DNA of 64,000 bases. It comes from Pseudomonas sp. J452 (GTDB lineage: Bacteria; Pseudomonadota; Gammaproteobacteria; Pseudomonadales; Pseudomonadaceae). Location: NCBI RefSeq assembly GCF_024666525.1, contig NZ_CP088294.1, forward strand, positions 868,001 to 932,000. The letters are read 5' to 3'. Below, one piece after another: positions 1 through 8,306 of this stretch (position 1 is the stretch's first letter; each line of letters starts with the position of its first letter). The position numbers and the translations under genes were made by a program. The notes below the pieces were generated by a model. It was not told the origin of the DNA, ran no database searches, and saw only the letters and a list, made by a program, of their open reading frames with translations.

Positions 1-99
1 CGACCAGTTGGCGAAGTTCAGCGTGCCGGCGGCCTGGGCGGCGCCGGACAGGCCCATGGCGAACACAACGGAAAGCGCGAGCGGGGTGCGACGGATCAT
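1..99 (-). CDS. Periplasmic binding protein of a polyamine-type ABC transporter (N-terminus only)
   Basis: Only the first 33 codons are inside the window; the gene runs off the left edge. The start ATG is at 97-99 with a GGAGCAACAAG ribosome-binding stretch before it. The peptide opens with a typical Sec signal (MIRRTPLAL, a hydrophobic core, then GAAQAAG) followed by TLNFANWS, which resembles the Y/F-N-W-S/N start of PotD/PotF-family mature proteins. It is the last gene of the reverse-strand ABC operon at 129-2868, so it is probably the substrate receptor for that transporter. The ligand cannot be inferred from this fragment. Confidence 0.75.
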   Translation of the reverse strand, partial: MIRRTPLALSVVFAMGLSGAAQAAGTLNFANWS

Positions 100-128
100 T
101 CTTGTTGCTCCTTGCGACAGTTGTGGGC

Positions 129-917
129 TCAGCGCTTGCGCTGGCCGATGTAGTACGACAGTGCGACGAAAAGAATGGAAAGCACGAGCATGATCGAAGA
201 AATCGCATTGATCTTCGGCGATATGCCCATGCGAATGGAGCTGAAGATGTACACCGGCAGGGTGGTCGAGCCGGCCCCGGCGACGAAGTAGGTGATGACG
301 AAGTCGTCCATCGAAATGATGAAGGCCAGCATCGCCCCGGAGAGGATGCCCGGCAGCAGCAGCGGGAAGCTGACCCGCCAGAACACCCGCCACGGCGAGG
401 CGTACAGGTCGGCGGCAGCCTCCAGCAGCTGCGGATTCATGCCCTGCAGGCGAGCGCGGATCGGCAGATAGGCGAACGGCGTGCAGAACACCACATGGGC
501 GATGAGGATGGTCAGCAGTGACAGCTTGAGGCCGATAAAGGCGAAGAACATCAGGATCGCCACGGCACAGACGATATCCGGCACCAGCAACGGCAGGCCG
601 AGTACCCCATGGATCACGCCCTGGCCGCGAAAGCGCCGGCCGTGCATGCCCAGCGCCGCCAGGGTCGCCAGGCTGGTGGAGATCAGCGTGGCGCAGGTCG
701 CGACGATCAGCGAGTTCTTCGCCGCGCGGAGGATTTCCGCATCCGCCGCCACCACGCCGTACCACTTCAGGCTGAAACCCTGCCACAGGGTGGCCGACTG
801 ACCGGCGTTGAAGCTCAGCAGCACCAGCACGATGATCGGGATATACAGGAAGGCGAAGAACACCCAGGCGGCCGGCCGCACACCGCTGAAGCGCCACAGC
901 GGACCCTGCAGGTTCAT
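129..917 (-). CDS. ABC transporter permease, PotC/PotI type
   Basis: Inner-membrane permease of 262 residues with about six hydrophobic segments. The cytoplasmic EAA loop that docks on the ATPase is visible as EAAADLYASPWRVFWRVSFP around residues 165-185. The family imports polyamines or related cations. The start ATG overlaps the stop of the upstream permease by 4 bp, so the two subunits are translationally coupled. Length and layout fit PotC-type permeases. The substrate is not shown by the sequence; polyamine is inferred from the whole operon. Confidence 0.85.
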   Translation of the reverse strand: MNLQGPLWRFSGVRPAAWVFFAFLYIPIIVLVLLSFNAGQSATLWQGFSLKWYGVVAADAEILRAAKNSLIVATCATLISTSLATLAALGMHGRRFRGQGVIHGVLGLPLLVPDIVCAVAILMFFAFIGLKLSLLTILIAHVVFCTPFAYLPIRARLQGMNPQLLEAAADLYASPWRVFWRVSFPLLLPGILSGAMLAFIISMDDFVITYFVAGAGSTTLPVYIFSSIRMGISPKINAISSIMLVLSILFVALSYYIGQRKR

Positions 918-1822
918 GCGCGCACCTCCCCGCCACGCTGGCGCAAGCCGTTGAACAGCAGGGCCAGCAGCACCAGGCTGAACAGGGCGAAGGCCAGCGC
1001 CGAACCCAGCGGCCAGTTGTGTCCGGATCCGAACTGCAGCTGGATCAGGTTGCCGATCATCAGCGCCTTACCGCCACCGAGCAGCTCGGGAATGATGTAG
1101 TTGCCCAGCGCCGGGATGAACACCAGGGTGGCGCCGGCCAGCATGCCCGGCAGGGCCAGCGGCAGGATCACCCGCCTGAGCGCCTGCCAACGGTTGGCAC
1201 CCAGGTCGAAGGCGGCTTCCACCAGGCGCCAGTCGAGCTTCTCCAGGCTGGTGTAGATCGGCAGCACCATGAACGGCAGGAAGGTGTAGAGCAGGCCGAT
1301 CATCACCGCCACATCGCTGTACAGCAGGCTGACCGTGCCTTCCGGGATACCGAAGAAACCGAGCAGGCCATCCACCAGGCCGCCGTTGCGCAGCAGCAGG
1401 ATCCAGGCGTAGACGCGCACCAGCAGGTTGGTCCAGAACGGCACGGTGACCAGGAACAGCAGCAGGTTGCGCTTCTTCTCGCTCTGCAGCGCCAGGTACA
1501 ACGCGGTGGGAAAACCGATCAGCAGGCAACCCAGGGTGGTGGTCACGGCCAGCCAGAAGGAGCGCTGGAAGATGCCCAGGTAATCGGTGTTGAACACCAG
1601 GCTGTCGTCGAAGTCGCGCTCGTAGAGGAAGTTGACGTAGGCGTCGACCGAATACTGCCCCCACTTCACCCCGCCGTAGTCGCCGGACTGCAGGAACGAC
1701 ACCAGCAGCATGATCGCCAGCGGCGCGACCAGGAACACCGCCAGCACCAGCATGCTCGGGCTGATCAGCCCCAACCGACGCAGCAGTTGGCGGCGATCAG
1801 CCAGTTCGCGCGGGGTACTCAT
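914..1822 (-). CDS. ABC transporter permease, PotB/PotH type
   Basis: Inner-membrane permease of 302 residues, the larger partner of the next gene. It has a short cytoplasmic N-terminus, a long first periplasmic loop (about residues 45-85) as usual in PotB proteins, and an EAA loop ([20 protein letters not shown]) near residue 205. It overlaps the ATPase gene upstream and the second permease downstream by 4 bp each. Together the two permeases would form the heterodimeric channel of a polyamine-type importer separate from SpuGH further right. Confidence 0.85.
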   Translation of the reverse strand: MSTPRELADRRQLLRRLGLISPSMLVLAVFLVAPLAIMLLVSFLQSGDYGGVKWGQYSVDAYVNFLYERDFDDSLVFNTDYLGIFQRSFWLAVTTTLGCLLIGFPTALYLALQSEKKRNLLLFLVTVPFWTNLLVRVYAWILLLRNGGLVDGLLGFFGIPEGTVSLLYSDVAVMIGLLYTFLPFMVLPIYTSLEKLDWRLVEAAFDLGANRWQALRRVILPLALPGMLAGATLVFIPALGNYIIPELLGGGKALMIGNLIQLQFGSGHNWPLGSALAFALFSLVLLALLFNGLRQRGGEVRA

Positions 1823-2868
1823 TCGACCAGCACCCGCACCGCGGCGGCCGGCACATCAAGGCGCACCTGGGCGCCACGCGCCAGGCTCTGCAGGGCCCCG
1901 CCGCGGTTCTGCTGGCGCACGCGGAAGCCTGACTGGCCGGCGACCTTGAGCAGGTACAGGGTGTCGGTGCCGATATACACCACCTCCTCCACCTCGGCGG
2001 TGAGATTGCCCGACTCGCTCAGCGCCACCCGCTCCGGGCGAATGGCCAGGGTCACCGGAGTGGTCTGGCTACACGGCACGCTGAGCAGCTGGCCATCGGC
2101 CAGGCGCACGCCACCGCTGAACGGGTCGCCGGTGAGGAAATTGGTCTCGCCGATAAAGTCGGCCACGGTGCGGTTGACCGGGCTCTCGTAGATCTCGCTG
2201 GGCGTGCCGATCTGCAGGATGCGCCCCTGGCTCATCACCGCGATGCGGTCGCTCATGGTCAGCGCTTCTTCCTGGTCATGGGTGACGAAGATGAAGGTGA
2301 TGCCGGTCTCGGCTTGCAGGCGCTTGAGCTCGATCTGCATTTCCTTGCGCAGCTTCTGGTCCAGCGCCGACAGCGACTCGTCGAGCAGCAGCACCCGCGG
2401 CCGACTGGCCAGGGCGCGAGCCAGGGCGATGCGTTGCTGCTGGCCGCCGGAGAGCTGGTCGGCGCGGCGATTGCCGACGTCCGGTAGCTTGACCAGCGCC
2501 AGCATGCGCTCGACGGTGGCGGCGATCTCGGCCTTGGGCTTGCCCTGCATCTCCAGGCCGAAGCCGATGTTCTGCGCCACCGTCATGTGCGGGAACAGCG
2601 CATAGCTCTGGAACACCGTGTTGACCGGGCGGCGGAATGGCGGCAGGTCCTGCATCGGTTCGCCATACAGGCGGATCACCCCGGCGCTGGGCTGCTCGAA
2701 ACCGGCGATCAAGCGCAGCAGGGTGGTCTTGCCGCAGCCGGAAGGGCCGAGCAGGGTGAAGAACTCGTTGTCGCCGATCTCCAGGGAGACCTCGTCCAGG
2801 GCCTTCATGCCATGGCCCGGGGCGCCGAACTCCATGCTCAGGGTTTCGATCGAAATCGCGCAAGTCAT
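1819..2868 (-). CDS. ABC transporter ATPase, PotA type
   Basis: Energising subunit of the polyamine-type importer, 349 residues. Walker A is GPSGCGKTT, the signature is LSGGQQQR, and the C-terminal TOBE-like domain (after about residue 240) is typical of PotA/MalK regulators. Walker B reads [11 protein letters not shown]; most relatives have Pro where this has Ser, while the catalytic Glu is kept. I chose the ATG at 2866-2868, which has GGGAG eight to nine bases before it, over an in-frame TTG 21 bp upstream. It is first in the operon, with an AT-rich upstream stretch that may hold the promoter. Confidence 0.88.
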   Translation of the reverse strand: MTCAISIETLSMEFGAPGHGMKALDEVSLEIGDNEFFTLLGPSGCGKTTLLRLIAGFEQPSAGVIRLYGEPMQDLPPFRRPVNTVFQSYALFPHMTVAQNIGFGLEMQGKPKAEIAATVERMLALVKLPDVGNRRADQLSGGQQQRIALARALASRPRVLLLDESLSALDQKLRKEMQIELKRLQAETGITFIFVTHDQEEALTMSDRIAVMSQGRILQIGTPSEIYESPVNRTVADFIGETNFLTGDPFSGGVRLADGQLLSVPCSQTTPVTLAIRPERVALSESGNLTAEVEEVVYIGTDTLYLLKVAGQSGFRVRQQNRGGALQSLARGAQVRLDVPAAAVRVLVE

Positions 2869-3028
2869 CCGCAAACAACTCCCAACCAATTGTTTTTATT
2901 GGTTTTTTATAATCGCATCGAGACCCGAGGGGCGCTTTCGAGTGATTCTGTCAGCGGCCCTGGATGGGCAGAACGATAGTTCCGGTCAAAAGGGGATAAT
3001 TGCGGCCAAGTTGCGCTCGGCACCCAAG

Positions 3029-3097
3029 GTAGCCCGGACTTCAGTTCGGGAATGCTGGACTGCGGTGTTTGGACTCCCGGACTGAAGTCCGGGCTAC
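3029..3097. repeat. REP-type inverted repeat pair (CGGACTTCAGTCCG family)
   Basis: Two 22-bp arms, GTAGCCCGGACTTCAGTTCG-GG and its reverse complement, flank a 25-bp spacer. Each arm can fold on itself. The left arm has one T where other copies have C. It sits 5 bp beyond the stop of the AraC gene, between that gene and the reverse-strand ABC operon. Confidence 0.85.
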
Positions 3098-3102
3098 GGC
3101 GG

Positions 3103-4128
3103 CTAGCGGCGGAAGTCGCTCGGCGCCAGGCCGCTCCAGCGCTGGAAGGCGTGGCGGAAGCTGGCCGCTTCGCTGTAGCCGAGCTGTTCGGCGATCAGGT
3201 AGATCGGTAGGTCGGTCTGCTGCAGCAGCTGGCGCGCCTTGTCGTAGCGCACCTCGTCGAGCAGGTGCTGGAAGCTGGTGTTGAGCTGTTGCAGATGACG
3301 GCGCAGGGTGCGCGCGGAGCGGTGCAGGCGGCCCGCCACCTGCTCCAGGCTAGCGCAGCCGGCCAGGTCGCCATTGAGTTGCTGGCGGATCTGCTCGCAC
3401 AGGTCCTGGCGGCTGTGGAACTGGGTTTCCAACTGCAGGCACTGCTGCAGGCCGTGCTGATGACTGACCGGGTCGGCCAGCGGCAGAGGCCGTTCGAGCA
3501 GCGCGGGATTGAAGCACAGGGCATTGCTGCCGGCGCCGAATTCCACCGGGCAACCGAGTTTCTCGCCATAGCTGGCGCCATGTGGCGGGCTGCGGTAGGC
3601 CAGCAGCAGACGGCGCGGGCGTACCGACTCGCCGAGCAGGTCCTGCACCACGGTGAGCAGCGAGGCCAGGCACAGCTCGGTATTGAACACCTCCATTTGC
3701 GAGGCGTAGCGGTAGCCGGCAGCGGTCAGCCGGACTTCGTCATCGGCTGCCAGCAGATTGAGCTGAAAATAGGTGCCGAGCAGCGCCGGGTGGGCGATGG
3801 CCAGGCGCAACGCCTCGCCCAGGGTGCGACTGGCGAGCATGGTGTAACCGAGGATGCCGTAGGCCGAAACGTGCATGCGTTTGCCCAGGCTCAGGCCCAG
3901 CGCCGGGTCGCGGTTATACGCACAGGCATTAGCCAGCACGCGCAGTTCCTGGGCATGGCTGATCAGGCGCGCCGGGTTGTCCAGCTCACCGGCGGTGATG
4001 CCACTGCCGTCCAGCACCAGCTCGGCCGCGACGCCGCCATGACCGAGGGCCTGCACGGCCAGCGCCACGGTGTGCAGGGTGGTGAGAACGCGCTGTTCGG
4101 GTAACACTGACATGCCTGCGGGTTCCAT
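3103..4128 (-). CDS. AraC-family transcriptional regulator with arabinose-binding-type N-domain
   Basis: DNA-binding regulator of 341 residues. Residues about 20-210 resemble the sensing domain found in OruR/VirF-type regulators, and the last 80 residues are a double helix-turn-helix of AraC type (LEQVAGRLHRSARTLRRHLQ, then AEQLGYSEAASFRHAFQRW). An alternative ATG lies 15 bp inside (MSVLPEQ) and neither has a strong ribosome-binding site, so the start is uncertain. Neighbours are the ABC operon downstream and a divergent SdiA-regulated protein. Its inducer is not evident; control of the polyamine-type ABC operon is possible but only by proximity. Confidence 0.8.
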   Translation of the reverse strand: MEPAGMSVLPEQRVLTTLHTVALAVQALGHGGVAAELVLDGSGITAGELDNPARLISHAQELRVLANACAYNRDPALGLSLGKRMHVSAYGILGYTMLASRTLGEALRLAIAHPALLGTYFQLNLLAADDEVRLTAAGYRYASQMEVFNTELCLASLLTVVQDLLGESVRPRRLLLAYRSPPHGASYGEKLGCPVEFGAGSNALCFNPALLERPLPLADPVSHQHGLQQCLQLETQFHSRQDLCEQIRQQLNGDLAGCASLEQVAGRLHRSARTLRRHLQQLNTSFQHLLDEVRYDKARQLLQQTDLPIYLIAEQLGYSEAASFRHAFQRWSGLAPSDFRR

Positions 4129-4213
4129 GCCGGTAGACTTCGGTAACTCTCTTTAAGCTTGAATTCAGCTGGCCCGTGCTATTGATAGCGGCCCCGATCG
4201 ACTAGGTGACCCC

Positions 4214-5137
4214 ATGCGACGCCTGACCCAAGCCCGCTTCTTCGTGCCGGCGCTACTGCTGGCCGCTCTGCTGCTCGCTGCAGTGGCCGCCCAGTATTTT
4301 CGCCTGTTCGAAAGAGGCTGGTTTCTAGTGCAAGAATGGCGCCATGCCGCCGAGTGGCGTGAACAGTCGATCTGGCTGCCGGACTATGTCGCCACCTTGC
4401 AGGCGCAACCGATCATTGGCCTGGACGCCGATGTCTCGGCGCTGACCTACGATCCGGATCGCCGCAGCCTGTTCACCGTAACCAACAAAAAATCCGAGAT
4501 CATCGAGCTGAGCCTCGACGGTCGGGTCCTGCGGCGTGTGCCCATCGTCGGCTTCGGCGACCCGGAAGCGATCGAGTACATCAGCCCCGGCATCTACGTA
4601 GTCACCGACGAGCGCGAGCAGCGCCTGTTCCGCGTGCACCTCAGCGAGGACACCGCTTTCGTCGACGCCGCCGACTCCGAACAGCTGTCTCTGGGCATCG
4701 GTCGCAACGGCAACAAGGGTTTCGAGGGGCTGGCCTACGACGCGACCAACCAGCGTCTGTTCGCCGCCAAGGAACGCGACCCGGTGCAGATCTTCGAGAT
4801 CCACGGTTTCCCCCACAGCAACCCGGACAAGCCCTTCGCCGTGCATGTGGTCGACGACCCCGAGCGCGATGCAGGGCTGTTTGTGCGTGACCTGTCCAGC
4901 CTGCAATACGACGAGCGCAGCGGCCACCTGCTGGCGCTGTCCGACGAATCGCGTCTGGTGCTGGAGCTGAATGTCGACGGCAAGCCGATCAGCATGCTGT
5001 CCCTGGTCGGCGGCCGGCACGACCTCAAGAAGGGGGTGCCGCAGGCCGAGGGTGTGGCCATGGACGACGATGGCAACCTGTACGTGGTGAGCGAGCCGAA
5101 CCTGTTTTACGTGTTCAAGAAACAGGCGGCGCAATAA
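4214..5137 (+). CDS. SdiA-regulated family protein (YjiK-like beta-propeller)
   Basis: Protein of 307 residues with one N-terminal membrane anchor (about residues 10-28, Leu/Ala-rich), then a periplasmic domain of repeated strands such as SALTYDPDRRSLFTVTN and GLAYDATNQRLFAAKE, the pattern of the SdiA-regulated family, which folds as a beta-propeller. The biochemical role of the family is not established. It is transcribed divergently from the AraC regulator with an 85-bp gap. A REP element follows within 10 bp of its stop. Family call fairly sure; function unknown. Confidence 0.75.
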   Translation: MRRLTQARFFVPALLLAALLLAAVAAQYFRLFERGWFLVQEWRHAAEWREQSIWLPDYVATLQAQPIIGLDADVSALTYDPDRRSLFTVTNKKSEIIELSLDGRVLRRVPIVGFGDPEAIEYISPGIYVVTDEREQRLFRVHLSEDTAFVDAADSEQLSLGIGRNGNKGFEGLAYDATNQRLFAAKERDPVQIFEIHGFPHSNPDKPFAVHVVDDPERDAGLFVRDLSSLQYDERSGHLLALSDESRLVLELNVDGKPISMLSLVGGRHDLKKGVPQAEGVAMDDDGNLYVVSEPNLFYVFKKQAAQ

Positions 5138-5146
5138 CGTGGATAT

Positions 5147-5198
5147 GTAGGGCGGGGGCAACCCGCGTGACGCACAACGCGGGTTATACCCACCCTAC
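5147..5198. repeat. REP-like inverted repeat (GTAGGGCGGG family)
   Basis: Imperfect inverted repeat starting GTAGGGCGGG and ending CACCCTAC, with an internal AACCCGCGT / ACGCGGGTT hairpin. It fills the gap between the convergent SdiA-regulated and YegP-like genes and could act as a bidirectional transcription barrier. Confidence 0.75.
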
Positions 5199-5204
5199 GG
5201 CGCC

Positions 5205-5537
5205 TCAAGCCTCGTCCTGCAAACTCGCTTCCGGCGCACTCTTCCTCACCGAGTCGCAACCGCCTTCTGCGCCGGCCTCGCTGGCGTACATCTGGCTCTG
5301 GCCGATCACCTGGCCATTGCTGGCCTTGAGCACGAAGTGGAACTTGCCGCCGGCGGCGGCCTTGACCTCGAAGGCGCCCTCGCGCTGGGCGTTCTTGCGC
5401 ACCGACTCGATACCGTCCAGGGCCGACTGCTTGGCCTTGTACTGCTCGCTATTGAGGATGATCTCGCCGTTGCCGGCATGCAGATTGAAGTGGAACTGAC
5501 CATTGCTGGCGGTCTTCAGAACGAACTTGCTGGCCAT
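5205..5537 (-). CDS. YegP-like DUF1508 tandem-repeat protein
   Basis: Small protein of 110 residues made of two homologous DUF1508 units, visible as FHFNLHAGNGEIILNSEQY and FHFVLKASNGQVIGQSQMY about 50 residues apart. Family members are small cytoplasmic proteins of unknown function. I start at ATG 5535-5537, preceded by AGGAGT at good spacing; a longer reading frame upstream runs through a REP element and is not credible. The C-terminal tail after the second unit is acidic and probably disordered. Confidence 0.85.
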   Translation of the reverse strand: MASKFVLKTASNGQFHFNLHAGNGEIILNSEQYKAKQSALDGIESVRKNAQREGAFEVKAAAGGKFHFVLKASNGQVIGQSQMYASEAGAEGGCDSVRKSAPEASLQDEA

Positions 5538-5605
5538 GGGCTGACTCCTGTCGTGGGGGAAGTCCGCTAAGACTAGACGCTCGCCCGCCTCCCGGCAGAG
5601 GCGTG

Positions 5606-5693
5606 GTAGCCCGGACTTCAGTCCGGGAAAACCGTCCGGCCCCGCAGGCGCCTGATTCCCGAACGCCAATCCCCGGACTGAAGTCCGGGCTAC
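5606..5693. repeat. REP-type inverted repeat pair (CGGACTTCAGTCCG family)
   Basis: Two perfect 22-bp arms (GTAGCCCGGACTTCAGTCCG-GG and its reverse complement) separated by 44 bp. It lies between the 3' end of gbuR and the start of the YegP-like gene. Same family as 3029-3097 and 14677-14738. Confidence 0.88.
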
Positions 5694-5705
5694 GTGAGCA
5701 GTGGC

Positions 5706-6599
5706 CTAGGCCGGATTGAGCTGGGCCCGCAGCAGGTCACGGAAGGTCTGGATCAGCGGTTCGCGCCCGCGCCCGCGGCGCTGCACCAGGGAGAACGGCG
5801 CCTGGTAGCCGAAGGTGGTGGGCAGCAGCACCTTGAGCCGGCCCTGCTCGACCCAGGGCTGCGCGTAGTGCTCCGGCAGGTAGCCGATATAGGCGCCGGA
5901 CAGCACCAGGATCAGCTGCGCCTCCATCGACTCCACCGTCGCCGCGCTGTGCTTGAAGCCATGCCGGGCCAGTTCGCTCTGGCTCCAGTAGCCACGACCG
6001 ACCATGCGCTGTTGGGTGATCACCTCGGCGGGAATGCGCCGCTGCTCGAACAGCGCATGGCGATCACTGCAGTACAGCCAGTGCTGCTCGCGGTACAGCG
6101 CCTGGTAGACCAGGCCGTTCATCCGCGTGTAGAAGGCGCCGATGGCCAGGTCCAGGCGATTCTCCAGCACCGCCAGCTGCAGCTCGGCCGGGCTCATCAC
6201 CGCCAGGTGCAGGTGCACCGCCGGGTGTTCCTGACTGTGCGCGCCGATCACCTCGGCCAGCGGCAGCGCTGGGTCGCTCACCGTGGAGTCGAGCACGCCG
6301 AGGTTGAGGGTGCCGCGCAGCTCGCCCTTGAGCGCCGCCGAGTAACGCTCGAAACCTTCCAGCTCGGCCAGCAGGCGCAAGGCTTCCTGGTGGAACAGCT
6401 CGCCCTTGCTGGTCAGGCTGAAACCGCCGCGGCCGCGGTGGCACAGGCTCAGGCCCAGCTGGGTTTCCAGCTGGCTCATGTAGGTGCTGATCGCCGAGGT
6501 CGACAAGTTGAGCTCCTGCTGGGCGGCGGCAAAACCCTGGCAGCGCACCACGGTGGCGAAGATGCGCAGCAGCTTGATATCGGGCAGGGCGAGGGTCAT
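5706..6599 (-). CDS. gbuR: LysR-family regulator, GbuR-like
   Basis: Regulator of 297 residues with an N-terminal winged HTH (residues about 5-65, LLRIFATVVRCQGFAAAQQE and SAISTYMSQLE) and a LysR effector domain. It is divergent from gbuA, the arrangement known for GbuR, the activator of 4-guanidinobutyrate use in P. aeruginosa. I start at the ATG at 6597-6599 (MTLALPDIKLL); a longer frame upstream translates a REP element. A near-perfect 20-bp palindrome at 6784-6803 in the shared 325-bp control region is a candidate binding site. Assignment rests on family plus context. Confidence 0.8.
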   Translation of the reverse strand: MTLALPDIKLLRIFATVVRCQGFAAAQQELNLSTSAISTYMSQLETQLGLSLCHRGRGGFSLTSKGELFHQEALRLLAELEGFERYSAALKGELRGTLNLGVLDSTVSDPALPLAEVIGAHSQEHPAVHLHLAVMSPAELQLAVLENRLDLAIGAFYTRMNGLVYQALYREQHWLYCSDRHALFEQRRIPAEVITQQRMVGRGYWSQSELARHGFKHSAATVESMEAQLILVLSGAYIGYLPEHYAQPWVEQGRLKVLLPTTFGYQAPFSLVQRRGRGREPLIQTFRDLLRAQLNPA

Positions 6600-6653
6600 C
6601 GGGGCTCCATGTCGTGCTGTGTAGCGTCGCGCATCCTGCGGGCGGCGGTTTAT

Positions 6654-6725
6654 GTAGGGTGGACGGCGCTTCAGCCGTCCACCGTGCGGGGCTGTGGTGG
6701 ATGGGTGAAGCGTCATCCACCCTAC
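6654..6725. repeat. REP-like inverted repeat (GTAGGGTGGACG family)
   Basis: Begins GTAGGGTGGACGGCG and ends CATCCACCCTAC, with an internal CGGCGCTTCAGCCGTCCACC hairpin. It lies in the gbuR-gbuA divergent region, just upstream of the gbuR start codon, which is an unusual spot for REP DNA because it is in the regulator's 5' region. Confidence 0.7.
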
Positions 6726-6783
6726 GACTCTCACCGGCTAGTGCGCACCACTGAGATCAACCCACTGTAAGCCAGAGCCTTTT

Positions 6784-6803
6784 AGTTTAGAAATTTCTGA
6801 ACT
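6784..6803. promoter_or_regulatory. Candidate GbuR operator palindrome
   Basis: AGTTTAGAAATTTCTGAACT reads almost the same on both strands (one mismatched pair). It contains a T-N11-A core like LysR-type sites and lies about 120 bp upstream of gbuA and 185 bp upstream of gbuR, in an AT-rich patch between the two genes. Function is inferred from position and symmetry. Confidence 0.45.
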
Positions 6804-6820
6804 AATTATTTCACCGCAGC

Positions 6821-6852
6821 GATTCTTCCCGCCGCGATTCGGCAGAAGAATC
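6821..6852 (+). other. Inverted repeat / hairpin in the gbuA leader
   Basis: Arms GATTCTTC and GAAGAATC are perfect complements, with an inner GCCG/CGGC pair in the 16-base spacer. It would lie in the 5' leader or promoter of gbuA. Role unknown. Confidence 0.4.
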
Positions 6853-6924
6853 CGGCCCACGCCTTGGCCACGGGGCTCGATCCTCGTGGCTCCAATTACA
6901 ACCACAACACCGTGAGGCCACCCC

Positions 6925-7884
6925 GTGGACAAGATCCTCCACCAGCCCCTGGGCGGCAATGAAATGCCCCGTTTCGGCGGCATCGCCACCATGATGCGTC
7001 TGCCACACATCCAGAGCACTGAAGAGAAGCGCCAACTCGATGCGGCCTTCGTCGGCATCCCCCTGGATATCGGCACCTCGCTGCGCTCCGGGACCCGCTT
7101 CGGCCCGCGTGAAATCCGCGCCCAGTCGGTGATGATCCGCCCGTACAACATGGCCACCGGTGCCGCACCGTTCGACTCGCTGAACGTGGCCGACATCGGC
7201 GACGTGGCGATCAACACCTTCAACCTGCTTGATGCCGTGCGCATCATCGAAGAGGCCTACGACGAGATCGTCGAACTCGACATCAAGCCGTTGACCCTGG
7301 GCGGCGACCACACCATCACCCTGCCGATCCTGCGCGCCCTGCACAAGAAGTACGGCAAGATCGGCCTGGTGCATATCGACGCGCATGCCGATGTGAACGA
7401 CCACATGTTCGGCGAGAAGATCGCCCACGGCACCACCTTCCGCCGCGCCCAGGAGGAAGGCCTGCTCGACAGCGAGCGCGTGGTGCAGATCGGCCTGCGC
7501 GCCCAGGGCTACACCGCCGAGGACTTCAACTGGAGCCGCAAGCAGGGCTTCCGCGTGGTTCAGGCTGAAGAGTGCTGGCACAAATCGCTGGAGCCGCTGA
7601 TGGCTGAAGTACGCGAAAAAGTCGGCGGCGGCCCGGTGTACCTGTCGTTCGACATCGACGGCATCGACCCAGCCTGGGCGCCCGGTACTGGCACCCCGGA
7701 AATCGGCGGACTGACCACCATCCAGGCCATGGAAATCATCCGCGGCTGCCAGGGCCTGGACATCATCGGCGGTGACCTGGTCGAGGTCTCCCCGCCCTAC
7801 GACACCACCGGCAACACCTCGCTGCTGGGCGCCAACCTGCTCTATGAAATGCTCTGCGTGCTGCCGGGTGTGACGCGCAAATGA
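6925..7884 (+). CDS. gbuA: Guanidinobutyrase (ureohydrolase, agmatinase family)
   Basis: Ureohydrolase of 319 residues that would hydrolyse 4-guanidinobutyrate to GABA and urea. The binuclear Mn site is complete: H129, D152, H154, D156, D243 and D245 (motifs GGDH, HIDAHAD and SFDIDGIDP). The N-terminus MDKILHQPLGGNEMPRFGG and the length match what I recall of P. aeruginosa GbuA rather than agmatinase SpeB. The divergent LysR gene and a downstream 2-ketoarginine-type decarboxylase support this. An agmatinase activity cannot be excluded from sequence alone. Its stop overlaps the next gene by 4 bp. Confidence 0.88.
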   Translation: MDKILHQPLGGNEMPRFGGIATMMRLPHIQSTEEKRQLDAAFVGIPLDIGTSLRSGTRFGPREIRAQSVMIRPYNMATGAAPFDSLNVADIGDVAINTFNLLDAVRIIEEAYDEIVELDIKPLTLGGDHTITLPILRALHKKYGKIGLVHIDAHADVNDHMFGEKIAHGTTFRRAQEEGLLDSERVVQIGLRAQGYTAEDFNWSRKQGFRVVQAEECWHKSLEPLMAEVREKVGGGPVYLSFDIDGIDPAWAPGTGTPEIGGLTTIQAMEIIRGCQGLDIIGGDLVEVSPPYDTTGNTSLLGANLLYEMLCVLPGVTRK

Positions 7885-8288
7885 GTGCAGCACAACAGGT
7901 TCTGCAGGCCGCCGAACAGCTGGTGGCGGCCTTCGCCCGCAACGACACGGCCGCCTACTTCGCCGCCTTCAGCGAGGACGCCAGCTTCGTCTTCCACACC
8001 TGCGCGCAGCCACTGCTGTCACGCGCCGCCTACCAGGCGCTGTGGCAGGAATGGCAGGCCGATGGTTTCGAAGTACTGGCTTGCACCTCGAGCAACCCGG
8101 TCGTCAGCCTGCAAGGCGAGCTGGCGATCTTCATCCACGACGTGGCTACCCGCCTGCGTCTGGGCAACGAGGAAGTCGCAAGCCTGGAGCGCGAGACCAT
8201 CGTGTTCCGCCAACAACAAGAACAGGGCCGTTGGCTGGCCTGTCATGAGCATTTGTCGGCCATGCCGCAGCAGCTGCCGCCAACCTGA
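7881..8288 (+). CDS. NTF2/SnoaL-like small protein
   Basis: Protein of 135 residues with the pattern of the NTF2-like fold (AAEQLVAAFARNDTAAYFAA at the start, then CHEH near residue 125). Such proteins are small cone-shaped enzymes or binding proteins of varied roles. It overlaps gbuA by 4 bp (ATGA), so it is co-translated with it and probably serves the same pathway. As I recall, P. aeruginosa carries a counterpart directly after gbuA. No specific reaction can be assigned. Confidence 0.7.
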   Translation: MSAAQQVLQAAEQLVAAFARNDTAAYFAAFSEDASFVFHTCAQPLLSRAAYQALWQEWQADGFEVLACTSSNPVVSLQGELAIFIHDVATRLRLGNEEVASLERETIVFRQQQEQGRWLACHEHLSAMPQQLPPT

Positions 8289-8306
8289 TACGCCCCGGAG
8301 AACACA

